From Stenotrophomonas maltophilia D457 (GTDB lineage: Bacteria > Pseudomonadota > Gammaproteobacteria > Xanthomonadales > Xanthomonadaceae): 64,000 bases of DNA. Position 1 is the stretch's first letter. Each line of letters opens with the position of its first letter. Where the stretch lies: assembly GCF_000284595.1 (NCBI RefSeq), contig NC_017671.1:1397001-1461000 (forward strand). Direction: 5' to 3'. Positions 51,893 to 59,843 of the stretch are shown here, one piece after another. Position numbers and translations under genes: made by a program. The notes below the pieces were generated by a model. It was not told the origin of the DNA. It ran no database searches and saw only the letters and a program-made list of their open reading frames with translations.

Positions 51893-52615
51893 ATGACCAC
51901 CCGACTCAACAAACATATCGCCGACACCGGCTTCTGCTCCCGCCGCGAGGCCGATCGCCTGATCGCCGCCCGCCGGGTCACCGTCAACGGCCATCCGGCC
52001 GGCACCGGCGCGGTGGTGGGCGAGGAAGACCAGGTGCTGGTCGACGGCCAGCCGCTGCGCGCGCGCGTGGCCCGCAAGCCCGGTGCCCGCCGCCATGTCT
52101 ACATCGCGCTGAACAAGCCGGTCGGCGTCACCTGCACGACCGAGACCTCGGTCAAGGGCAACATCGTCGACTTCGTCGGCCATGAACAGCGCATCTTCCC
52201 GATCGGCCGCCTGGACAAGGAGTCCGAAGGCCTGATCCTGATGACCAGCAACGGCGACATCGTCAACCAGATCCTGCGCGCCGAGAATGGCCACCAGAAG
52301 GAGTACCTGGTGGCGGTGAACAAGCCGGTCACCGACGAGTTCCTGCGTGGCATGGCCCGTGGCGTTCGCATCCACGACCAGATGACGCTGCCGTGCAAGA
52401 CCTCGCGCATCGCCAAGTTCGGTTTCCGCATCACCCTGCAGCAGGGCCTGAACCGACAGATCCGCCTGATGGCGGCCGAGTTCGGCTATCGGGTGACCCA
52501 GTTGCGTCGCGTGCGCATCGACAACATCAAGATCGGTGCGCTGAAGCCGGGCCAGTGGCGCAACCTGACCGAGCAGGAGCTGCAGGGCCTGCTGCCGAGG
52601 CAGCTGGACTGGTAA
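51893..52615 (+). CDS. rluF: 23S rRNA pseudouridine(2604) synthase RluF
   Basis: A 240-aa protein with an N-terminal S4 domain (MTTRLNKHIADTGFCSRREA) and a pseudouridine synthase core; GRLDKESEGLILMTSNGD has catalytic Asp108. The ENGHQKEYLVAVNKPV segment is typical of RluF rather than RluB. It modifies U2604. The ATG has a GATAAT/TAATAG hexamer only 5-6 bp upstream, again suggesting a leaderless message. It sits between two GGDEF genes. Confidence 0.92.
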   Translation: MTTRLNKHIADTGFCSRREADRLIAARRVTVNGHPAGTGAVVGEEDQVLVDGQPLRARVARKPGARRHVYIALNKPVGVTCTTETSVKGNIVDFVGHEQRIFPIGRLDKESEGLILMTSNGDIVNQILRAENGHQKEYLVAVNKPVTDEFLRGMARGVRIHDQMTLPCKTSRIAKFGFRITLQQGLNRQIRLMAAEFGYRVTQLRRVRIDNIKIGALKPGQWRNLTEQELQGLLPRQLDW

Positions 52616-52624
52616 ACGGCTTCT

Positions 52625-52690
52625 GTAGAGCCGAGCCCGTGCTCGGCTGCTCTTTTGTCCGGGTGCAGCCGAGCATGGGCTCGGCTCTAC
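52625..52690. repeat. GTAG-headed REP dimer
   Basis: GTAGAGCCGAGCCCGTGCTC on the left and an opposed copy ending CTAC at 52687-52690, stem AGCCGAGC/GCTCGGCT; between rluF and the GAF-GGDEF gene. Confidence 0.75.
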
Positions 52691-52696
52691 ATCAGC

Positions 52697-52702
52697 TAGA
52701 CT
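52697..52702 (+). promoter_or_regulatory. TAGACT -10 element of GAF-GGDEF gene
   Basis: TAGACT, 30 bp before the ATG at 52733, immediately after a REP dimer. Confidence 0.35.
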
Positions 52703-52732
52703 TCGCGGTGACCTGCCGGAACGTGACGCTGC

Positions 52733-53803
52733 ATGATCAAGCCCGACAAGCCTGCCAATGAAGCCCTTCGGCTTGAGGCGCTGTACCGCTACCGTATCCT
52801 CGATTCGGAGCGTGAAAAATCCTTCGACGACCTGGTGGTGATCGCCAAGGCGGTCTGCGGCACCTCGATGGCGGCGGTGACCCTGATCGACGTCGAGCGG
52901 CAATGGTTCAAGTCGATCCAGGGCATCGATGCGGCAGAAAACCTGCGCAGCGAATCGATGTGCGGCCACGCGATCCTGCAACCGCAGCAGGTCATGGTGG
53001 TCGAGGACGCGCTGCAGGACATCCGCTTCCACGACAATCCGGTGGTGGTGGGCGATCCGCACATCCGCTTCTATGCGGGCGCGCCGCTGATCAGCTCCGA
53101 TGGCCTGCCGCTGGGCACGCTGTGCGTATTCGATGCGCAGCCACAGCACCTGGCCAGCGACAAGGCTGAAGCGCTGGCGGCGCTGTCGCGGCAGGTGATG
53201 CTGGTGATGGAACTGCGCCGCTTCGCGCTCGACATCCAGAAACACATGCTGGAGCGCGATGACTACGAGCGACTGCTGTCTGAGTACCAGGACGTACTGC
53301 TCGCGCAGAATGCCGACCTGGCCGAACAGAGCCGCACCGACGCGTTGACCGGCCTGCCGAACCGCCGTGCGATGGCGGCAGCGCTGGAAGAGGCGGTGGC
53401 GGTGAACGGAGACCAGCCCGGGGTGGCCTGCGTCGCGCTGCTGGACATCGACCATTTCAAGCACATCAATGATTTCCAGGGTCACGCCACCGGTGACCGC
53501 GTGCTGGCCGAACTGGGCGTGCTGCTGCGTTCGCATTTCGCCGGTCGCGGCATGGCCGCGCGCTATGGCGGCGAGGAATTCGTGGCGGTGATGCCGGCTA
53601 CCGACCTGCGCACCGCCGAACTGCAGTGCGAGTTCCTGCGCCTGGCCGTGGCTGATCTGCCGCTGGGATTCCCGGTCACGATCAGTATTGGAGTGGCCCA
53701 GCACCAGCCCGGTGAAAGCGTGGATGACACGCTGGCACGTGCCGACAAGGCGCTGTACCGGGCCAAGGGCAATGGCCGCAACCGGGTGGAAGTGGCCGGC
53801 TGA
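52733..53803 (+). CDS. GAF-GGDEF diguanylate cyclase (cytoplasmic)
   Basis: A 356-aa protein. Residues about 20-165 are a GAF domain (SFDDLVVIAKAVCGTSMAAVTLID, GAPLISSDGLPLGTLCVFD), followed by a helical linker and a GGDEF domain with TDALTGLPNRR and active site GGEEF (279-283). The inhibitory RxxD is missing (AGRGM in its place), so product inhibition is unlikely. Stand-alone gene. Confidence 0.9.
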   Translation: MIKPDKPANEALRLEALYRYRILDSEREKSFDDLVVIAKAVCGTSMAAVTLIDVERQWFKSIQGIDAAENLRSESMCGHAILQPQQVMVVEDALQDIRFHDNPVVVGDPHIRFYAGAPLISSDGLPLGTLCVFDAQPQHLASDKAEALAALSRQVMLVMELRRFALDIQKHMLERDDYERLLSEYQDVLLAQNADLAEQSRTDALTGLPNRRAMAAALEEAVAVNGDQPGVACVALLDIDHFKHINDFQGHATGDRVLAELGVLLRSHFAGRGMAARYGGEEFVAVMPATDLRTAELQCEFLRLAVADLPLGFPVTISIGVAQHQPGESVDDTLARADKALYRAKGNGRNRVEVAG

Positions 53804-53841
53804 AGCATCTGCCACCCGCGCGGTAAACGGATGCCGCTCCA

Positions 53842-53865
53842 GTAGATCAACGCGACGCGTGGATG
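53842..53865 (+). repeat. Degenerate GTAG-headed REP
   Basis: GTAGATCAACGCGACGCGTG then GATG; stem ATC-ACGC/GCGT-GAT with one mismatch. Confidence 0.5.
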
Positions 53866-53945
53866 CTGTCACCGATTCACATCGCGTCGCAGCTCCTGCG
53901 ATCAGAACCGGGCAGCATGATCCCCTGGTTCCCCGGACGCCGACC

Positions 53946-55106
53946 ATGCTGCAGACCCTGGCCATCGCCCACTATCGTTCGCTGCACGGGCTCGTACTGC
54001 CGTTGCAGCAGTTGAATGTGGTGACCGGTGACAACGGCAGTGGCAAGTCCAGCCTGTACCGTGCCCTGCGCCTGCTGGCAGAGACCGCGCAGGGCGGCGT
54101 CGCGGCGGTGCTGGCCCGCGAAGGCGGGCTGGGCTCGGCGCTGTGGGCGGGTCCGGAAAAGATGGACCGTCGGGTTGCTGCCGGCGAAATCCCCCTGCAG
54201 GGCGGCCCACGCCAGGAATCGGTGGGATTGAAGCTGGGCTTCGCCACTGACGAATTCGGCTACGCCATCGATCTGGGCTACCCGCCGCCCAGTCGATCGG
54301 CCTTCGCACTGGACCCGCAGATCAAGGCCGAGGCGATCTGGGCCGGCCCGTTCCTGCGCAGCGCCAACCTGCTGGTCGATCGTCGCGGGGCGATGGTGCG
54401 GCAGCGCCATGCGCGCGGCTGGGATCTCGTGGATGACCGGTTGTCGCTGTTCGACAGCCTGTTCACCCAGGTCGGCGATCCGCAGCGCCTGCCGGAAACC
54501 ATCGCCCTTCGCGAGTACATCCGGCGTTGGCGCTTCTACGATCATTTCCGCAGTGATGCCGATGCCCCGGCGCGGCAACCGGCGATGGCCACGCGCACGC
54601 CGGTGCTCCATCACGACGGCCGGGATCTGGCGGCGGCCTGGGTCACCATCCTCGAGATCGGTGACCCGGTGGCGTTGGCACGCAGCGTCGACGATGCGTT
54701 CCCGGGCGCCACGGTCGGCTTCGAGGAGCTGGATGGACGCTTGGCGCTGCGTTTCCACCAGCCTGGGCTGCTGCGGCCCTTGTCGATGGCCGAACTGTCC
54801 GACGGCACGCTGCGCTTCCTGCTGCTGGCCGCTGCGCTGCACACGCCGCGTCCACCGCCGCTGCTGGTGCTCAACGAGCCGGAGACCAGCCTGCATCCGG
54901 ACCTGCTGCCGGCGCTGGCGCGGCTGATCATCGCAGCCAGTGCGCGCAGCCAGGTATGGGTGGTGTCGCACGCCAGCCGGCTGATCGCGGCGCTGGAACA
55001 GGCGCCAGGGTGCCATTCGCTGCATCTGTACAAGGAACAGGGCCGCACGCTGTTGAGCGGGCAGGGCCTGCTGGATGCGCCGGCCTGGCATTGGCCGCAG
55101 CGTTGA
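53946..55106 (+). CDS. AAA/ABC-type ATPase of the OLD/RecF-like group
   Basis: A 386-aa soluble ATPase. Walker A is GDNGSGKSS (about 28-36), the signature-like LSDGTLRFLLLAAAL is near 285, Walker B is LLVLNEPETSLHPDLLPAL near 310, and the H-loop is VVSHASRL. There is no TOPRIM or coiled-coil arm, so it is not a full OLD nuclease. Conserved stand-alone proteins of this kind are annotated as predicted ATPases. Function unknown; a DNA repair or defence link is only a guess. Confidence 0.8.
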   Translation: MLQTLAIAHYRSLHGLVLPLQQLNVVTGDNGSGKSSLYRALRLLAETAQGGVAAVLAREGGLGSALWAGPEKMDRRVAAGEIPLQGGPRQESVGLKLGFATDEFGYAIDLGYPPPSRSAFALDPQIKAEAIWAGPFLRSANLLVDRRGAMVRQRHARGWDLVDDRLSLFDSLFTQVGDPQRLPETIALREYIRRWRFYDHFRSDADAPARQPAMATRTPVLHHDGRDLAAAWVTILEIGDPVALARSVDDAFPGATVGFEELDGRLALRFHQPGLLRPLSMAELSDGTLRFLLLAAALHTPRPPPLLVLNEPETSLHPDLLPALARLIIAASARSQVWVVSHASRLIAALEQAPGCHSLHLYKEQGRTLLSGQGLLDAPAWHWPQR

Positions 55107-55112
55107 TGCGGC

Positions 55113-55133
55113 CATCCACGCCATGCGTGGATG
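55113..55133. terminator. Hairpin between convergent ATPase and EamA genes
   Basis: CATCCACGC-CAT-GCGTGGATG, a 9-bp perfect stem, 4 bp before the EamA stop. Its sequence is the stem of a GTAG-type REP without its head, and it resembles the unit at 53842. Confidence 0.6.
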
Positions 55134-55136
55134 CAC

Positions 55137-56084
55137 TCAATCGGCGATGTTGCGCGCCTCGGCCGTGCCAAGAATCTCCGGATGCTGCACCGGCTTGCGG
55201 CGGTTCAGCAGCGGATGCAGGAACACGGCGCCTACGATGATCGCCACGCCGAGGTAGAACCACGGGGTGACTTCGTGCTGCTCGCGCAGCAGCACCACCG
55301 CCAGCACCACCGCATAGACCGGCTCCAGGTTGGTCACCAGCTGCACCGTGTAGGCGCTCAGGTGGCGCAGTGCGACCAGGGCCAGGGCAAACGGCAGCAG
55401 CGTGCAGAACCCGGCCAGCACCAGCAGCAGGATGCCGTCGTGCAGGTCCGGGACCACCCACAACGGGCTGGCCAGCGCAGGCAGCAGGTAGGGCATCAGC
55501 GGCGCCAGCAGGGTCAGGGTGAGGGTGCCCGCACCCAGCTCCAGCGCGGTGACCGTGAGCGGATCGGCGTGGCTGACCATGCGCTTGTTGAGCGAGCCGA
55601 ACACTGCCACCAGCAGCGCCGAGATCGCGCCGATCAGCACACCCAGGCGCATGCCGTCGGGCACGCCACCGACCACCAGCGCGACACCCGGCAGCACCGC
55701 CAGGCCGAACGCCAGTTCACGCAGCTGGAATGGCCGCTTGGCCACCCACGGTTCGATGATCGAGGTGAACACCGGCGCCAGCGCGATGCAGGTGGCGGCC
55801 ACCGACGCATTGGCCAGCTTTACCGCACCGTAGAACGTCAGCCAGTGCAGGGCGACCAGGGCGCCGATGCCGGCATAACCGGCCACCAGCCGCACTGGCA
55901 GCGTACGCAGTCCACGCCAGACCCGCGGCAGCAGCGCCAGCATCGCCGTCACCAGCAGCATGCGCCACCACACCAGCGGCAGTGCGGGCAGGGTGATCAG
56001 CTTGCCGAGGATGGCGGTGACGCCCCACAGCAGGACACAGAAGTGAATCTGCCACAACGCTTTGCGGGTGTCGGGTGTGCTCAT
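55137..56084 (-). CDS. EamA-family DMT transporter (10 TM)
   Basis: A 315-aa protein with about ten predicted helices in two EamA repeats (LLWGVTAILGKLI... and LVAVFGSLNKRMVSHADPL...). The second half has the family's LEPVYAVVLAVVLLREQ. It probably exports a metabolite or amino acid. ATG 56084 starts MSTPDTRKALWQ; the frame is open upstream. Confidence 0.88.
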   Translation of the reverse strand: MSTPDTRKALWQIHFCVLLWGVTAILGKLITLPALPLVWWRMLLVTAMLALLPRVWRGLRTLPVRLVAGYAGIGALVALHWLTFYGAVKLANASVAATCIALAPVFTSIIEPWVAKRPFQLRELAFGLAVLPGVALVVGGVPDGMRLGVLIGAISALLVAVFGSLNKRMVSHADPLTVTALELGAGTLTLTLLAPLMPYLLPALASPLWVVPDLHDGILLLVLAGFCTLLPFALALVALRHLSAYTVQLVTNLEPVYAVVLAVVLLREQHEVTPWFYLGVAIIVGAVFLHPLLNRRKPVQHPEILGTAEARNIAD

Positions 56085-56163
56085 CCGCCTATTGTGCGGC
56101 AATCGCACGGCCGCCGGCGATGCCTGTGGCATGCTCGCGGAAACTCGCCAGGGGAACCCCGCA

Positions 56164-56778
56164 ATGGCTGCCAACCGTTCCGCCCAGCGTGCATGGGCAG
56201 CGCTGACTGCACTGATGGCGGCCACCTCGTTGCTGCTGCAATACCTGTTGCTGCTGCATGGCCCCGGGGCGGCTGCCGGGGTCGGCATGGCGACGCTGCG
56301 CTTCGTTGGTTACTTCACGATTCTCAGCAACCTGGCGGTGTGCCTGGGATGCGTCCGGCTGATCCGTGCGGGTGTGCTGAACGCGACTGTCGCCGCGGCG
56401 ATCGCGTTGTGCATCGGGGTGACCGCGTGCATCTACGTGCTGGCGTTGCAGGGGCTGTGGCAACCCACCGGGCTGCAATGGTGGGTCGATGCCGGCCTGC
56501 ACTACGCTGTGCCGGCGCTGTACCTGCTGGGGTGGTGGTGGCTGCTGCCGCATGGCGCGCTGCGCTGGCGCGCACTGGGCGGGGTGCTGCTGGTACCGCT
56601 GGTGTACCTGGGCTGGGCGATGCTGGTCGCCGAAGTGACAGGACAGGCGCCGTATCCGTTCCTCGAACTGGAACGCCTGGGGCTGGCGGCGTTCCTGCTC
56701 AACGTGCTGCGCGTTGCGAGCGTGTTCGTGGTGGGGTGGACCCTGCTGTGGGGGCTGGACCGCTGGCGCTGTCGATGA
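56164..56778 (+). CDS. Pr6Pr-family membrane protein
   Basis: A 204-aa protein with six predicted helices and the typical pattern LRFVGYFTILSNLAVCLG, HYAVPALYLLGWWWL and VYLGWAMLVAEVTGQAPYPFLE. The Pr6Pr (FAR-17a/AIG1-like) family has no established bacterial function. ATG 56164. Its last 80 bp overlap, tail to tail, the DUF72 gene on the other strand. Confidence 0.8.
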   Translation: MAANRSAQRAWAALTALMAATSLLLQYLLLLHGPGAAAGVGMATLRFVGYFTILSNLAVCLGCVRLIRAGVLNATVAAAIALCIGVTACIYVLALQGLWQPTGLQWWVDAGLHYAVPALYLLGWWWLLPHGALRWRALGGVLLVPLVYLGWAMLVAEVTGQAPYPFLELERLGLAAFLLNVLRVASVFVVGWTLLWGLDRWRCR

Positions 56779-57574
56779 GGCGCTGCAGGGCCATCGCTGC
56801 CGCCGGGTTGCGCGCTTTGCCTGCGCCGATGCACAGCAGGTAGACCTCGCGCGGGGCCTCCGCGGCGGACCCGGCCAGGCAGGGCAGGTCATCCACTGGT
56901 TCACCGCGTGACCAGCGGCGTGCGCGTTCGGCCCAGCGTTGCTGCACGGGCGCCGGCAGGCCCTCGTTCAAGCGGGCCTGGCTGCGCTTGATCCGCGCAT
57001 AGACGAAGCCGGCACTGACATCACCGTGCAATGGCGCCTCGTCGCTGTCCTCGATCACCAGCGCCACGCCATGGCGGCGGGCGGCGTCGACCAGTGCCGG
57101 GCCATGTGCCTCGGCGTTGCGGACCTCCAGCGCATGCTGCAGCGGCACCCCGTCCAGCTGCTTAGGCAGCTGTGCCATCAGCGCCTCCAGTGCATCGGCG
57201 TCGGCCGGGTGGCGCGGATCGAACTGCCACAGCAATGGGCCGAGCCGGTCACCTAGCGCCAGTGCCGCCTGCAGGAACGGTGTGGCCGCTTCCACGGTGC
57301 TGGACAGGTCGCGTCGCTGCACCAGGTAGCGCGGCGCCTTCATCGAGAAGCGGAAACCGTCGGGTGTCTGCGCAGCCCATTGCGCGCACTGGGCCGCAGT
57401 TGGCGTGCGGTAGAACGTGCCGTTGATCTCGATGCAGCGCAGGGCGCGGCTGGCGTGGGCCAGTTCTTCCCGCTGCGGCAGGCCTGCTGGATAGAACACA
57501 CCGCCGCGCCATTCGGGAAACACCCAGCCGCCGATGCCGCAGCGGATCTCTGCCTGCCGGCCGGCCGTGGTCAC
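56699..57574 (-). CDS. DUF72 (YecE-like) protein
   Basis: A 291-aa DUF72 TIM-barrel-like protein: CGIGGWVFPEWRGGVFYP, EINGTFYRTPTAAQCAQWA, FRFSMKAPRYL, LLWQFDP and VYARIKRS are the conserved blocks. Biochemical role unknown. The GTG start at 57574 overlaps the VOC gene's TGA, so it is coupled. The conserved domain ends near RLIDS; the last 20 or so residues are encoded antisense to the Pr6Pr gene and may be dispensable. Confidence 0.85.
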   Translation of the reverse strand: MTTAGRQAEIRCGIGGWVFPEWRGGVFYPAGLPQREELAHASRALRCIEINGTFYRTPTAAQCAQWAAQTPDGFRFSMKAPRYLVQRRDLSSTVEAATPFLQAALALGDRLGPLLWQFDPRHPADADALEALMAQLPKQLDGVPLQHALEVRNAEAHGPALVDAARRHGVALVIEDSDEAPLHGDVSAGFVYARIKRSQARLNEGLPAPVQQRWAERARRWSRGEPVDDLPCLAGSAAEAPREVYLLCIGAGKARNPAAAMALQRLIDSASGPAPTAGSTPPRTRSQRAAR

Positions 57575-58014
57575 TGGCCGTGATCCGTGCGCCACGGGTC
57601 GTAGCTGCCGAACCACCACAGGTAGCCTTCCGGGTCGGCGCAGGCGTAGCCGCGTCCGCCATAGTCCTGATCGGCGATGTCGATGACGATGCGGGCACCG
57701 GCGGCCTTGGCCCGCGCGTAGTGCGCATCGGCATCGGTGACGATCACGCAGGCGCTCTGGGTCTGGCGTCCGCCGACCTCGTCAGGCAGGGCAGCGTGTT
57801 TGCTCCACGCACTCTGGTTGCTGGCCGAGCCCAGCATGATCATGCCGCTGCCGAAGGTGAGCTGCGCATGGAAGACCGTATCGCCATCGGCGTAGACGGC
57901 CTGGGCATGGAAGCCGAAGGCGCGCTGCAGCCAGTCGATGGCGGCCTGCGCGTCGCGATAGCGCAGGCACGGAATGATCGTGGAGCCGCTGCTGGGTTGG
58001 CCGTTCTCGCCCAT
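57571..58014 (-). CDS. VOC-family (glyoxalase/bleomycin-resistance-like) protein
   Basis: A 147-aa protein with the VOC pattern: IIPCLRYRDAQAAIDWLQRAFGF, HAQLTFGSGMIMLG, and VTDADAHYARAKAAGARIV ending DPEGYLWWFGSYDPW. This resembles the PhnB/YdeM-like branch. Metal ligands are not fully obvious. Cytoplasmic; could bind or modify a small electrophile or antibiotic. Coupled to DUF72. Confidence 0.85.
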   Translation of the reverse strand: MGENGQPSSGSTIIPCLRYRDAQAAIDWLQRAFGFHAQAVYADGDTVFHAQLTFGSGMIMLGSASNQSAWSKHAALPDEVGGRQTQSACVIVTDADAHYARAKAAGARIVIDIADQDYGGRGYACADPEGYLWWFGSYDPWRTDHGQ

Positions 58015-58124
58015 GACACCCCTCCTATGGCACAGGGCAGGATGCGCCGCCGGACGTTACCATCCCGCGAAACCCCGGTGACGGCCTGCACATGGCCGCC
58101 ACCCCTGTTCGGAGATCGTGCTGG

Positions 58125-59687
58125 ATGAAACCCTGGATCGGAGGAGCCGTGCTGCTGGCGTGCACGACCATGGCGAGCGCGGCGACCCCGCCGCCGCTGC
58201 AGGACCTGGATGCGACCGTCGAGCGCGTGCGCGCGCAGTTCGACGTGCCCGGCATTGCCGTAGCAGTGGTCAAGGATGGCGAGGTGGTGCTGGAGCGCGG
58301 CTGGGGCGTGCGCGAGCAGGGCAAGCCGGAACCGGTGCAGGCCGATACGCTGTTTGCCATTGCGTCCAACACCAAGGCGTTCACGGCCACCTCGCTGAAC
58401 CTGCTGGCGGAAGAGGGCAAGTTGAAGATGGACGACAAGGTGATCGACCACCTGCCGTCGTTCCGCATGTCCGACCCGTTCGTGACCGGGCAGATGACGA
58501 TCCGCGACCTGCTGTCACATCGCAGCGGCCTGAGCCTGGGCGCCGGTGACCTGCTGTTCTGGCCAACCACGTCCTACAGCAACGCCGAAGTGGTGCAGCG
58601 GCTGGGCAAGGTGCCGCTGAAGGGCGGCTTCCGCGAAAGCTATGCCTACGACAACATCCTGTACGCGGTCGCCCAGCAGGTGATCGAGCACGTCTCGGGC
58701 GTGAGCTACCAGCAGTTCCTGCAGACCCGCATCTTCGACAAGGTGGGCATGGCCGGCACGCGCTACAACGCCGACCACCTGAAGCCAGGTGACACGGCGG
58801 CGGTCGGCCACGCCAAGTACGATTTCAAGGACCTGCGCACCGTCGCACCGCTGACCTGGTCGAACAATGCCGGCGCCGGTGGCATTTATTCCAGTGCGCA
58901 CGACATGGCGCGCTGGATGCAGGTGCAGCTGGCCGAAGGCAAGCTGGCCGACGGCACTGCGCTGTTCAGCGAAAAGAGCCAGCAGCAGATGTGGCGGATG
59001 ATCACCCCGCAGTCGATCCCGGCGCCGAGCGTGCCGGAGCTGGCACCGGCACGGGCCAACTTTGCCGGCTATGGCGAAGGCTGGAGCCTGAGTGACTATC
59101 GCGGCCGGAAACTGGTCTGGCACACCGGTGGCTGGCCGGGCATGGTCTCGCGCTTGACCCTGGTGCCGGGCGAGAAGCTGGGCGTGGTGGTGCTGACCAA
59201 CCAGGAAGTGGGCGCGGCGTTCAACGCGATCACCCTGAGCGTGCTTGATGCCTATCTGGGCGGCGACAAGCACGACTGGGTGGACGCCTATGCCAAGGCC
59301 GTGGCCAAGGGCCAGGACAAGGCCGACGAGGCCTGGGCCAAGCATCAGAGCGCGCGCGACAAGGGCAGCAGGCCGTCGCTGCCGCTGGCCGGCTACACCG
59401 GCACGTTCCGCGACCGCTGGTATGGCGACATGCAGGTCAGTGCCGCAGGCAAGGGCCTGCGCCTGCGCTTCATGAAGACCGCGCAGCTGAGCGGCCGCCT
59501 GGAGCACTGGCAGCACGACACCTTCATCGTGCGCTGGGATGACCGCTCGCTCAACGCCGATGCGTTCGTGAACTTCAGCCTGGACCCGGACGGCAAGGTG
59601 CGCGAGGTGCGCATGCAGTCGATCTCCGACCTGACCGATTTCAGCTTCGATTTCCAGGACCTGCTGTTCACCCCGGTCAACGAATGA
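58125..59687 (+). CDS. Exported serine hydrolase (class C beta-lactamase/EstB-like)
   Basis: A 520-aa protein with signal peptide ending near MASAA and a beta-lactamase-related fold. Catalytic motifs: SNTK (Ser81, Lys84), YDN (Tyr175-Asn177) and HTG (333-335). A C-terminal DUF3471-like domain (about 410-520, LAGYTGTFRDRWYGDMQV) follows. It is more likely an esterase, D-aminopeptidase or PBP-like enzyme than a true beta-lactamase. ATG 58125 is set by the signal peptide. Confidence 0.88.
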   Translation: MKPWIGGAVLLACTTMASAATPPPLQDLDATVERVRAQFDVPGIAVAVVKDGEVVLERGWGVREQGKPEPVQADTLFAIASNTKAFTATSLNLLAEEGKLKMDDKVIDHLPSFRMSDPFVTGQMTIRDLLSHRSGLSLGAGDLLFWPTTSYSNAEVVQRLGKVPLKGGFRESYAYDNILYAVAQQVIEHVSGVSYQQFLQTRIFDKVGMAGTRYNADHLKPGDTAAVGHAKYDFKDLRTVAPLTWSNNAGAGGIYSSAHDMARWMQVQLAEGKLADGTALFSEKSQQQMWRMITPQSIPAPSVPELAPARANFAGYGEGWSLSDYRGRKLVWHTGGWPGMVSRLTLVPGEKLGVVVLTNQEVGAAFNAITLSVLDAYLGGDKHDWVDAYAKAVAKGQDKADEAWAKHQSARDKGSRPSLPLAGYTGTFRDRWYGDMQVSAAGKGLRLRFMKTAQLSGRLEHWQHDTFIVRWDDRSLNADAFVNFSLDPDGKVREVRMQSISDLTDFSFDFQDLLFTPVNE

Positions 59688-59689
59688 AG

Positions 59690-59765
59690 GTAGTGCCGGC
59701 CGCTGGCCGGCAACCTCATGATCTTCCGAAATGCCGCGAGGGTGCCGGCCAGCGGCCGGCACTAC
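59690..59765. repeat. GTAG-headed REP dimer
   Basis: GTAGTGCCGGCCGCTGGCCG and, opposed, GCCGGCCAGCGGCCGGCACT ending CTAC at 59762-59765. It starts 2 bp after the serine hydrolase stop. Confidence 0.8.
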
Positions 59766-59843
59766 CGGAGCGGCGGCGATCATCGGCTGGCGTACACATC
59801 CGGCGTGGGATACTTCGCCGCTTGCAAGAGGCGAGGGAGTGCG

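Noticed and set aside
58125..59687. Beta-lactamase resistance gene
   Set aside because: SxxK, YxN and HTG motifs are shared by esterases and PBP-like hydrolases; length (520 aa) and the C-terminal extra domain argue against a dedicated beta-lactamase.
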